Origin: Laetiporus sulphureus 93-53
Taxonomy: Eukaryota > Basidiomycota > Agaricomycetes > Polyporales > Laetiporaceae
Reading direction: 5' to 3'
Length of the DNA: 64,000 bases
Assembly (NCBI RefSeq): GCF_001632365.1
Contig: NW_024468545.1
Location: 277,902-341,901 of the forward strand
In this document: positions 31,361-42,041 of the stretch, piece after piece
Layout: each line of letters begins with the position of its first letter
Position numbering within the stretch: position 1 is the first letter of the stretch
Made by a program: the position numbers and the translations under genes
Notes under the pieces: generated by a model
Database searches by the model: none
Told to the model about the DNA's origin: nothing
Seen by the model: the letters and a program-made list of their open reading frames with translations, nothing else

Positions 31361-32463
31361 CTCGAGCGGTGATGGGAGCTCCGGCGCCCTTTTTCGTGTG
31401 GCATAGTGAAGGACTTTTCGACAACAAGATTACAACGCGAGTTTACTGCAAGATGAAGGAAGCCATGGATGCTCTCAGGTACATATCATAGGCCCCTTTT
31501 CACTTTATTGTGCGGAACGAATTTTTTTTGCTTTCCTGTTTCATATTTGCTTGTCTCTTTTTATTGTGTCTTTGTGTGTGTCCCGTGTCGCCGTCTTCGC
31601 TTTCGCTCCTGTTGCATTGCATAGCCGGTGTCGATGAGCAGTTGCACGCAGTAGGTGCCCCCCACCCCATCCATCCTTTCGTATGCCGTATGACCTAAGC
31701 TATGACCCTATATCCCTATCCTACACGCACGCATCGTACCATACAGCACTCGAATGATTCCCCGCATCATCCATCCTAGAACACTACGCGCATACGTACA
31801 TACCCTGTCGTCTGAAGAAACAATAACTCAAATTTTACGCTAGCTGCTGTATGGTTGCCCTTTCTGCTATTTAGTTTGGTAATGGTTGTGCAAAAGTACA
31901 TACAGATGCGAATTCCAGTACTTGGCTTTCTTCTGATTGAGACAAGTAAATGAGGAGCTCGGAAAGGCGCAAATAACCATGGTGCCCTCGAGGCTCGACC
32001 ATCTGGAGGACATCTCTACATAGAAACTCGATCAATTGAGCTGGGGGCGCTAGATCTCATTGTGACGGCCACAACTCTTCTCGCCACACTGATAGCTAAT
32101 GTTGACTGATCTAATATTCTATGAAGTTGCACGAGTTGCAGGTCGAGCCGTCCCTTTCATATTATCGAGTTCAACTGAACATCAGGCTTGATGTCTTGAC
32201 GTAATACGCACCTCTGGAAGCCTGCAAACTGATATGTTACACCCGAATGCTGGGCCTGGAAGATGACTTAATGTGAATGTTCGTGACATGATGAATATCA
32301 CATACAGTGAGACTTCTAGAACATGTAGACAACGTTCAGTGCAGGCTTCGGCAGTCGGGGTAAGTATCAGGGAAGCTCAGCTTGCTAAGCCTGTGGCACC
32401 GGCATGATCGCTCAGCCCACAACGCGAGGCAGCGGCGCTTATTTACTGAACACATCCCATACC
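31361..32463. other. Intergenic, no gene seen
   Basis: Downstream of the bZIP gene and upstream of the fourth multi-RRM gene. T-rich sequence near 31520-31580 may be a 3' UTR. No supported ORF. Confidence 0.55.
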
Positions 32464-33804
32464 ATGCCACGGTTTATGATCTCCTCGCCATTCCGAAATT
32501 CATGTTTCCGGAATGCAGCACGAAGCACGGAGATGTTCCGTCCAAGAAGTGACTGTTGGACTGCAAGTTCACTTCCGTCTGTTCGCCGTAACGTGGTTTC
32601 GTCGGGCCTCTTTACACTAACGATCGCCAAGCGTGGAGAGCGTTGCATGTCTACTCAGGGCCCTGCAGAGGCTGAAACGCCGCTTCAAATGGAGGTTGCC
32701 GCTGCGACAGAAGCAAGTCAGCCAACTGAGCCTACAGCGTCGTCTTCGGCAAGTCAAAATGTTAATATCAAGGTGGAAAATACAGTAAAAGCGTCGAAGG
32801 CGCGTTCGCCGCCGCTTTTCTTGAGCAATCTTCCGACACACATTCTACCGCAAATTCTATGGACAAGGCTTGAGATCTTTGGGTCAATTGAAAGGTTGTG
32901 GATAGGTACGGTGTTTCTTCTTCGGAATATCACTGGCTCATTTTGGCGGTTCTTAGAACGCACGGCCACTGGCGAGCCTACTGGAGAGGCGACGGTTATA
33001 TATGTGGATGACGAACTGCCCGATCGGATTGTGCGCCTTCAGCAGTCCATACCAATCTTTTTAGAGGGCCATGCGATCTCGGCATCGTTCCGCAACGGTT
33101 TGATCAAGCCGTTTGGTGACAATTGGGTGCTTGTGTACAATTTACCAGAACATATCACGGAGGAAGATGTCCAAAGGGCCTTTGCGAGGTTCAGCCCTTT
33201 GAGAATTCGTTTTAGTAAGAGTCGTTCTTTATGTTTGTACCCGGGAACGTTGCTAACTGCATGTCGATAGAACGTTCTCCTGAGCGTGTAGTCTTGAGAA
33301 CAGCTGTCCGCTTCGAAAGCAAGCAGCAGGCGAACAAAGTAGTCGAAGAATGTGCTCGTAATCCCCTTACCATTTCAGACAGACGACTCTGCGTTCTGCA
33401 CAATGGTGTGTTTGTAACGAATTCCGCTGCTGGCCATTGGCTGCTAGTGCGGGATCTCCCAGATTCGGCGAACTCAGAGGATTTGGACGGACCAATCCCC
33501 TGAGGCTTCACAGGTTGTCATACGTCAGTCATGGTCCTATTATGTTTCGCCTTGTTATTGACGAAATACATTCGCAGGTGAGCCTAGCGAGGTGCATCCG
33601 AGACGCAGCGCATTTATCCGGATCAACAAGATGTCTGTCGTCCTGCAAATAGTGGGAAAAGCAAACTCCGAATCGATATTGTTCAACGGCGCGCCTTTGC
33701 GAGTACAATCGTTGATTTCTGGGTTCAACGACCGGGTCTCGTCGAGATTGTCGGTCACGATTCCTCCGGCCGGGAGCGGCGAGGGCATTGGTGTCAGGCT
33801 GTGA
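32464..33804 (+). CDS. Multi-RRM protein with apparent frameshift (family member 4)
   Basis: Exons 32464-32905, 32957-33214, 33271-33523 and 33578-33804. The start MPRFMISSPFRNSCFRNAAR begins a basic presequence; an in-frame ATG at 32404 is an alternative. RRM-like units: LFLSNLPTHILPQILWTRLE with IERLWI, then WVLVYNLPEHITEEDVQRAF, then WLLVRDLPDSANSEDL. Exons 2 and 4 are 258 and 227 nt, as in the relatives. Exon 3 is 253 nt where the direct relatives have 252. The extra base lies at or near the CCCC run 33497-33500, where the frame hits a stop just before the family-typical PEASQVVI in the next frame. The gene is therefore either recently broken or carries a one-base sequence error. Confidence 0.82.
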
Positions 33805-34225
33805 AGATTGTGGGGATATCTCAGGCGGACAAGTGATTCACTCGGATTCTCTGGCATGAGATGCGGTCCTGGAATATCATGCGCTGAAACAGCTCTAAGG
33901 AGGGATTTTCTGTTTCGATAAGGAGCTGAAGTACAGGCGTGAAAGTACGAGGGACAGACTCAGGCTAAAGTCAACAGCTGCCATGCGCGGTGCGCAGCAT
34001 TTGGATAGTGAAATTGAGAGGATAGGGCTGAACAGAGAGCCCGCACTGAAGATCAGCATTTTATCTTTATTACTACGACAGGATTCTATCATGCACGGAA
34101 AGCTTAGTGTCAACTGAGCTCTGGGCGTTTACACGCTTGTGGCGCACGCGTCCTCCTCGGGCGCTTGTCCCAACACTAATCCTCCGCGTTGTGACCGGGA
34201 CGATTTGTTCAAGTGCGCATCTTCA
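33805..34225. other. Intergenic, no gene seen
   Basis: Short spacer between two tandem plus-strand multi-RRM genes. No supported ORF. Confidence 0.55.
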
Positions 34226-35563
34226 ATGCTCATGCAAGCCAGCAGAACAACATTACTGTCGCCGACCTGCGGCTTAAGATCTCTGACCGACTCACGATGC
34301 AAGACATTAGCGTCATGTTCACGGAATATCAGCCATTTTCATGCGAACCCTGTCCTGTCCGCTTACGGTTCTGTGCCCTCGTTCGGCATCCGCGCATCCC
34401 GACCCGTGGACTACTGGAAGCGTGGCTTAACCTCTTCTCAAATTTCTGTGGAGACTCTACTACCGTCTAGCCATCCATTAGAAGTAAGCCTATCAGGCGA
34501 GCACGCCGATTCTCCCTCGAGGAGTACAACGACAAGGCCAAATGAAGAAAGGCCAAGAGAGATACCCAAGAAAAAGCTAGCACTGCTGTATGCCCGCGGA
34601 TTTCCTCTGTACATGCTTCCGCAAGACGTTCAGACGAAGTTCGAACACTTGGGACCGGTCAAGCATATGTGGATGGGTACGTACCGTGCCAATCTCTGCA
34701 TCGCTCCGCAACTCCTTGACCTTTTCAGAGCGTACCGCTGCAGGCGAGCTCACAGGGGATGCGACAATAATGTACGAAAATCCCACACAAGTCGAGCGGA
34801 TCATGCGTCTCCAGAGCCTGGTGCCCATAGTTGTAGAGGGGAACGTCATTAAAGCATCGTATTGCTGGGGTTTAAACAAGCCCGTCGGGAATGAATGGCT
34901 TCTTGTGTACAATCTGCCCGAAGGGGTGTTGGAAGAGGAGGTAAAGGAAGCTTTGAAGGCTGAGGCAGTCCGTTTTAGTGAGTGAGTCTCTATCATCGAT
35001 TTATATGCCGCTATTGAATGCTCGTGTCAGCCAGATCACCTGATGGCTCAATCTTTTTCGCAAGCGCACGCTTCGAGTCCAAAGAGCGGGCTGATGAGGC
35101 ATTCGAGAAGTACACGCGCGAGCCCATCATTATGTCCGACAAGAAGCTCCGTGTGGTGCAGAATGGCGTGCGTGAAGAGAACTACCCCATCGACCGCTGG
35201 ATGGTTGTGTCCTGCCTTCCGAAGTCGGCGAACGTGGAGAGCGTGCGTGGGCTGTTCCCGCAGGCCTTGCAAGTCAACCTATGTCAGTCGTGCCTTAACA
35301 CTTCCTTATGCTTTTTCTGACGCCGCACATGCACAGACGAGCCAAACGATAGGCATCCCAAGCCCTTTGCATTTGTCCGCTTCGAGAGGAACGCTGTTAT
35401 TCAACAGACAGTAGAAGAGGCGACGACCACGCCCTTGGTGCTCGATGGCGAGATCTTACAGCTGGAGCCTTTGGTCCAGTCCATCAACGATCATAATCAA
35501 TCGAAATTGTATGTCACGGTTCCGCCGACGCCAGATGGTCGGGGGATCGGTCTCAAACTATGA
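34226..35563 (+). CDS. Multi-RRM protein, probably mitochondrial (family member 5)
   Basis: Exons 34226-34676, 34729-34977, 35031-35282 and 35337-35563 give 392 residues. The first ATG, at 34226, reads MLMQASRTTLLSPTCGLRSL and continues with few acids, like a mitochondrial presequence. RRM-like units: LLYARGFPLYMLPQDVQTKF with VKHMWM, then WLLVYNLPEGVLEEEVKEAL, then WMVVSCLPKSANVESVRGLF, and FAFVRFERNAVIQQTV. Exon 3 (252 nt) and exon 4 (227 nt) equal those of member 2. The closest relative by sequence is member 4 directly upstream (shared ER-T-A-x-GE-TG after intron 1), so the two look like a tandem duplication. Confidence 0.87.
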
Positions 35564-36331
35564 AAAACATAGTATACCAATTAATCCAAACAATTAAGAC
35601 TGGACTGATCAGCGGAGTAGAAAGGTACAGTGAAAAAGCGATGCGCCGACATAGATGGTCGTCCGTATGCTCACTGTGGTTGGTTAATGTACTCGCGAAG
35701 TGGCCAGCTTGGTTGGCGTATATATCACGGATGCTAGTCAATGAACAATGCAGTCAAAGCGAGGCTTGACACCACGAAGCCTTAATTCGGCGATGAGCTT
35801 TCGTCACCTCCTCGCTGACAACATACAGTGGTATGATCATCAAGGTATGGTCTAATCTTCTCACTCCATCTCAGGATTCATCAAGGTCGATGACGTAAAT
35901 AACATTGACGCGAGAGCAGACATATAAAAGACTTTGAGCCAACTACAAGCCGTTGCGCGCAGAAAGCGTTGTTACCAAACGCACACTTCATAGCACTGCA
36001 ACAGGATGGGCAGAGCATCGATGATCAGTATCCTCCGTAAAGGGACTATACCAACAATAATCCAGGGACACCCTCTGCAAGCTCGGAATAGTCTCGCATG
36101 GGCAGACTATGGAATCTATCAAGCTTCGAACATCATGACTCCATCGAGCCAACGTTTTCATAGTCCCTGTTTGGCAGATAATTGTGCCAAACCTTGCATA
36201 AGCTGGCTACGACGGGTGCGCTTAGCAATCTCCAACTTCCATGTTAAGAGACTGTTCAGTCGATGGAGACTGGTCTCCGCACCTTGGCAGTTGCCTCAGA
36301 ACGATTGTGGATGTTGGACACTGCCCAACAA
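35564..36331. other. Intergenic, no gene seen
   Basis: Convergent spacer between members 5 and 6. No supported ORF. Confidence 0.55.
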
Positions 36332-37738
36332 TCACAGGTCGATTCTCTTCAATTGATGGGCGTGCGATGAGAATATGGTAATCCTGCTGGTCGGGGGCCT
36401 CGCAAATCCCACCCGAAGCGTCCTTCCCCACAACGTGAACGGCCTTTTATGCGCCGCAGACCAGACCTTCTGTGCGACCTCCACCGAAGACACCGTCACG
36501 AATGCGTGCTGTGCCCCACGTTCGCCTCGGGCTGTAGAAAATGAGACTACATTGAATGGAAGCCAAACGCGGCGGCACTTACGCATAGCGACGCGTTTCA
36601 CGACATCCCCAAATGGCATGAACAATGCTTGAACGTGCGCTTCGGTAGCTTCCTTCGGCAGCGCTTTGAGGCATAACACAGAGGAAGGCATCATATCCTC
36701 CGTGATCCAACCGTCGCGGACCACAGAGACAGGGTAGCCGCCCAGCTTCGATCGTGCGTCTCGGAGGCCAAGGTACGCCTGCGCTGCGCCGTCTTCCGTC
36801 CAAAAGTGCACACGTGCATACCTTCCCGTCTGTGGGTTCATCTCTGCCAGACTCTGCATCAGCCTCGGAGCGAGCAGCATGAACTGTGTGCTCTCACGTA
36901 TAATGACTCGCCGCATATCGTACTCGTGGAAGAGCTTCCCAACGTCCTCCTCTGTGACGAGCATCGACAGACCGATGACGATGAGGTGGTTGCGCTGTGG
37001 AGGGGGATGGTCGCCGTGCGCCCATCGCAATGTGATGGGTCGGCCGTCAAGAAAGATCGGTACTCGCCTGGCGAGTTGCATGATGCGACTGGCGTAGTCG
37101 CTGCGTCGGAAGCGGATAAAGGCATAGGTGAGGGTCTCTCCAAACCAATTGCGCACTGCACGCAGATGTATTCAGCGAAGAGCGCCTGTGGGTAGAACTA
37201 TGAACGCACCGATCCAGGTACCACGCATACGGGCGATTTTATCGAACCTTGTCCATAAGTCTTCCTCAGTGATCTGCGGACCGATGTTCATCACAATGAG
37301 AGTTTCTAGAGCATGCTCTTCGACGGGTTCTTCCATGGTTCCGCTCGAATAGATTTCAGGCGCGTCAGCCCTTGGACGGGCAAGTCTCTGAGGTGAAGGC
37401 TTGTACTTGTGGGTCTCGGATTTGAGAGATCCTGTCCATTTTGCGCGAGCCGCAGCTATTCGGTCCTTCTGCCAAGGTGGGGATTTCATTCTCCGTAACG
37501 CCGTGCTGGATGCCGTAGAGCGTTTCGGATCGCTAGACTCCACATTCATTGGGCTGGTCACAGTTGTTCCGACCTCTTGAGAATCTGGAGATGTGGCTGT
37601 TTGTGGCACAGTGTCGGATACCGTAGTTTGCGCTGGATCTCTGAGCAGGCTCGATGTGGAGGAAAGAGGGGATTGGGTAGGTGGCGATTGGCATTCTGAG
37701 AATATTTTCGTCAGGAATCGTCTTGACCTTGCAAGCAT
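36332..37738 (-). CDS. Multi-RRM protein, divergent (family member 6)
   Basis: Exons 37210-37738, 36898-37155, 36583-36843 and 36332-36531 give 415 residues. The start MLARSRRFLTKIFSECQSPP is strongly basic and presequence-like. RRM-like units: LIVMNIGPQITEEDLWTRFD with MRGTWI, then LIVIGLSMLVTEEDVGKLFH, VLCLKALPKEATEAHVQALF, and HAFVTVSSVEVAQKVW. Exon 2 is again 258 nt; exon 3 is 261 nt and exon 4 200 nt, with the same phase-1 introns. The C-terminus (TSRITIF and beyond) differs from the others, and this is the most diverged copy, probably the oldest split in this cluster. Confidence 0.83.
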
Positions 37739-39764
37739 AGGATCTCTAGTGATGTAGCAGTGAAGGTGCAGCCGGGTTTCGGACTTGACATGAAGACATG
37801 ACAGCGAGGGGATTGGGCGTCTGAAAAGTACGCGTCGCGGTCACGGTACTAGGCAGTCTTCCCTTCACGCCGACTCATCCTCTTTCGAGCGTCCTGCCAG
37901 ATATTCATTGCTTCTCCGATTACCTCGCTTTGCAGAGAAAGGCTCGCCGATTGTGCATCGATGGACACCCTGTATATACAATTCCACCAAGTACTTGTTT
38001 GCAACGGTCCTGACTGCTCGTCTGAAACCGGCTAGCTAGACATGCTCGAATGGTTATCTTTGGCAATGCTATCATCTGTATTGTTCAGGCATTCATTGCA
38101 GTTGCAAAAGTGGCCGAACTATGCGTTACTGTTTGATAAGCAGATATGCTTTCAAATCTCGAGTTGATCCGCAGAACATATCGATATATATCGGGTCATA
38201 GGACAAATCGCACGCCTTTCCTCCAGTTCATCCAGATATGCTGATATACCGTGCCATTAACCACGACTGATATATCTTTATGTACAGGACGCGCATAATG
38301 GCGAGATTGACAGTGACGATTACGCATGGTGCCCCTCCGTAACAACTGAATGGTCTTGAGTCAAATCGCTGTGCAGTGGGTTCGTATTTAACAGGAGTAT
38401 CCTAGTATGCTCCTCAAATGCTTCACAACAAGAACTTTCTCCTCCAGATTTCTTTCTGCGCCATCTTCATTTGTCTTGATTGTGCAATTGGGCAGTGAGC
38501 GGCAGTGTTCGCCCAAATACCGGCTTGTCGTGTCTTCTTGTTATGGCATACGGTCGATGCTGGATCCCAATCCAGTTGTGTGATGATAGGATATAGGATG
38601 ATGACTTGAATGGGATCAAGGCATACTGACGGCAGTTTTGAACAGGGATCAATTGACATCGAAAACGTGAGCAGATGGTCTGTTCAAATAGGAACGATGA
38701 TTTACTTGTGCACATAGCGTTAAGTCAGGCAAGATTCTCGCACATTTCCCAGTAACTCCTCTTTATTGACATCGCACCCAACAGCTCATCCTATATACCC
38801 ACCCGTCATGCCGGTCGATGATTTTCCTTATGATCCGCAAAGTCCGGTCCTTCAAGTAGTAATCTTTAGAGCTGTAAGTCTTGCGGTTGACGTTCGTGAG
38901 AGTCTAATCGTTGTATGTCTCCCTATCTAATCCACATCGGCTATCGAGAACATGGCAGCAGCGATGTCAGATGCTTTGCGAACAATACCGCCTCAGCTAA
39001 TGGTTGGCGAGCGCGACGGATAGAATGCCTATCGCATCGCATCCTTGCTGGTCATTACTCATCGAAGGCTACTTTCAACAGAATATTACACAAGTTCCAC
39101 CTGGTCCATGCGCAGAATCACATTGTATGCATCGCATACACCCCCAATATACTTATATTTCCATTTACGGTGAGTGACTGCAAGATTGCTGTCGGATTGT
39201 TGCACTGGCCTTAAGTCTGCAGGGGGGGAGACCCAGAAGTTCAAGATAAAAGAAGACATGGCCAAGTCACAGCCTGAGGGATATCTATTGAGCAGCGTGC
39301 GAGATGAGCGAACCATTAGGCTGAAGACGGGTTTCGCCGCGGAGGAATCCATGTGGTCAAGGAGATATCCAGGCTGGACACATTCGGTGTGTTGCTCTCC
39401 AATTGGATTTGCTCCACTTGCACCTTTACATCCAGTAGACCTGCACAGAAGGGCCCGCGAAAGCCAACGTGGTCCTCACAACCGGATGCCATACTTCGAG
39501 TCAGCAAAGTCGACCGCAATGAAATGTATATCAAGATCGCGGGATATCCTGCGTGATTCTCATGTAGCTTGAGATGGATCAGTCCAAGGCGCGCATTTGT
39601 TCGTCCGCTCGCTGCTTGTATATTCAGATATACATGCATTACTGATCTCTATCTATTTTCTACCTATCAAGATATCGTTCGCAGTAGGCACTTTGCATGG
39701 GGCTATTAAAGTATGCCTTCAGCCTGCTCCTCCCTAGCCAAGTCCCCACCGCCCATCCTCGGAG
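37739..39764. other. Intergenic, no gene seen
   Basis: About 2 kb, AT-richer, with only short frames lacking motifs or splice logic. Confidence 0.55.
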
Positions 39765-40740
39765 ATGAACAATTTCCAGTCTGACTCTCCTGATCTGGCC
39801 AATGCTCTCCACACCCTCGACCTCGCTGGGCAAGATGTTGACAATGCTCCCTTCACCATCGAGAGTATCAGTCCATCCGATGTGCGTCAACCTACTGTCC
39901 AAAGTATGGAGTGTGTGTGTCATGCTGACGTCTCTCTGTAAACACCACACCAGGTCATCAAGCATCCCAACAGATACATCACATTGCTTGAGCCGTTCAT
40001 GAATTTTACCGATCCTGCCACGGCGCTGTTGTCTTTTGTCGGTCACGACATCTATTGCAGGCAGAAAAGTGTCGACGACCCTCCCTATTCTATTGTCGAC
40101 TTCGGTCCGAAAGGTGTCGGACTTTATGATGTTATTTTTAGGGACCTTTCCGAAGTCGAATTTCCTCCTCTAGATGTACCTGGGGTGCCTGGGGAAGGAT
40201 TCAGTGATAAGGTGTCAGTGAGAATCAGAGTGCGTGTTATCTAGGAAGGCAGAACCTGGATCTAACTCGCTGACTATACGCACTAAAGTGGCCAAACTAC
40301 CCAGACGCTGAGGATGAACAAATCAACATTCGGCGATCGACTCTGGAGAGGGAGTATGTCAAGACGTACAAGGTACTGAAGAAGATCTCGGAGTTGTTCC
40401 TTAAGTTTATGATAGTGATTCATGTTTGATCTCATTGACTGTGACCGATGCTCATTCCTACGTGCAGGACCAGCGGGATTACGAGCCTCCTGATGGCGAT
40501 TTTCAATGGCTGCTCCGGCCTAAGGGCGTTATCGGTTTCAACAACATCATTGTGCAGCGAATCCTTAAGGTTGCCCCCGGTAGCATCCAGCCGGTGCTTG
40601 CATGCCAGATCTTCGAGCATGGTAAGCATCACTATATTGTATTGGATGCTATACAGCTACTAGGACGTTGCCTCACGCAGCACGCTTTCACAGAGGCGAG
40701 ACTCCTCAATCACTTCGATTGTCCATTTGAAGATGCTTGA
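39765..40740 (+). CDS. Orphan family protein, KVSVRIR/GSIQPV type (copy 1)
   Basis: Exons 39765-39881, 39954-40229, 40289-40414 and 40468-40740. Not a family I recognise. Conserved with two other genes in this window: a segment GVGLYDVIF, then FPPLDVPG and FSDKVSVRIR, a phase-0 intron directly after VRIR, WPNY, QINIRRST, EYVKTYKVLKKISELFLKF, another intron, and a C-terminal LRPKGVIGFNNIIVQRILKV plus APGSIQPV. The pattern suggests a compact alpha/beta domain. A possible fifth exon (intron 40622-40680) would end the protein at 40730 in a frame similar to the flank of copy 2. The function is unknown. Confidence 0.75.
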
Positions 40741-42041
40741 CTTTGCTTGCTCTCACGAGTTTGCTGAATTGCCATGCAATGCCGGTCAGACTCCAAGGGT
40801 CCTATACTCTCTTCGTTCAGATTATTTCGCACACATCCTCTATCGTACGCTTTGTTGGAGTCCGCTGATAACTGCTGTCATGTGAAGGTTTTCTGTTCAC
40901 TTCTCTGCTGGCAGACCTTGAACACGCGATATCCGTTTGTATTTCTATACGTCCTTGTTACCTCTCGCTCTTGGATGATACATCACTTTGTCAACAACCG
41001 TTATCCGTATAGGCACCGCTGCGCCATGTTCCTCACCCGGTGTATTCTCGCTCCATCGTGAATCACAAGGTCAAGGCTTTCGATGAGACATCACGATTCA
41101 CTTTGTCAGCAACAATCGTCCGTGGTATCAAGATTGGATCCTTTATAGGTTCGTCGATAAGGTTCCAATCAATTTCATACAGCGGGTAGATCGGCAGATT
41201 TAAGTAAATGAAAACAGATCGACGATACGGTAAAAGGGTAACGACGTAGGGGTAAAGATGCACGTCGGGGTCAGGTAATGGGCGGAGAGGGAGGGCTGTC
41301 GGCTAGCGTCGCGGCAACGTGATAATGGGCCTGAATGTAGATTATGTCTTTCAGCAACAAAATGAGCAACAAAAGCTCATCTCCCCTTTAGCCTAACGGC
41401 AGCAGCTTCAGGTTCAATGATTAAAGTACTCTTACCCAGCTGGCTTTACCTTACACCCTAATCCTAATTCGCCGACGTTCGAACCCCACTGTTCCCACTC
41501 GCTTTACCCCTTCTTATGTAGATTTCATCTTTAGCCTAATGACAACAGCTATGGCCATAGGTTAAAGTCATCATGGTTTTTCACTGATTTTTCAGAGTCC
41601 CCAAAGTCATGCTCCAGCATCGTGGTAAGTTGATCGAAGATGGGATCACGATCAGCATCAGATCGATAGGACACATGCAGATGACCATCAACAGACCTGA
41701 TCAAGGCGTGGGTCACACGCGACTTAGTACTTCAACAGATGTCCTTCTTCCTTTCATCCCCTCCAACATATAACAGATTGAATCGACACGCCATTACGAG
41801 ATAAACAGCCTCCTCGAGCAGAATATCACGACGTCGAGACAGCTAAAAACAAATTGTATGCAGCCTCGTTTTGGCACAGACTCTTGCCCGCGGATGAGAG
41901 AAAGGCAGGAAGGTATCGAACAGGGAATTCCCAGATCGATATCTATGTCAAGGACAATTCATGATGCCGGCTGCGGCGACACATATTTGAAACATTCACT
42001 GAGAAATAGACACCGACAGGCGGAGGCGGTCCCACTCAGCA
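40741..42041. other. Intergenic; homologous flank and degenerate repeat
   Basis: 40741 to about 40960 resembles the sequence after copy 2 (47930-48185), for example TTTCTGTTCA and CTGCTGGCAGA, so the duplication included the 3' flank. Around 41392 and 41530 a short block beginning TTTAGCCTAA occurs twice, imperfectly. No gene is seen. Confidence 0.5.

Noticed and set aside
30307..31427. Long minus-strand ORFs opposite the bZIP gene
   Set aside because: Shadow frames of GC-rich Ser/Asp codons.
34139..34225. Longer N-terminus for multi-RRM member 5
   Set aside because: The frame opens with GTG at 34139; the first ATG is at 34226 and gives a proper presequence.
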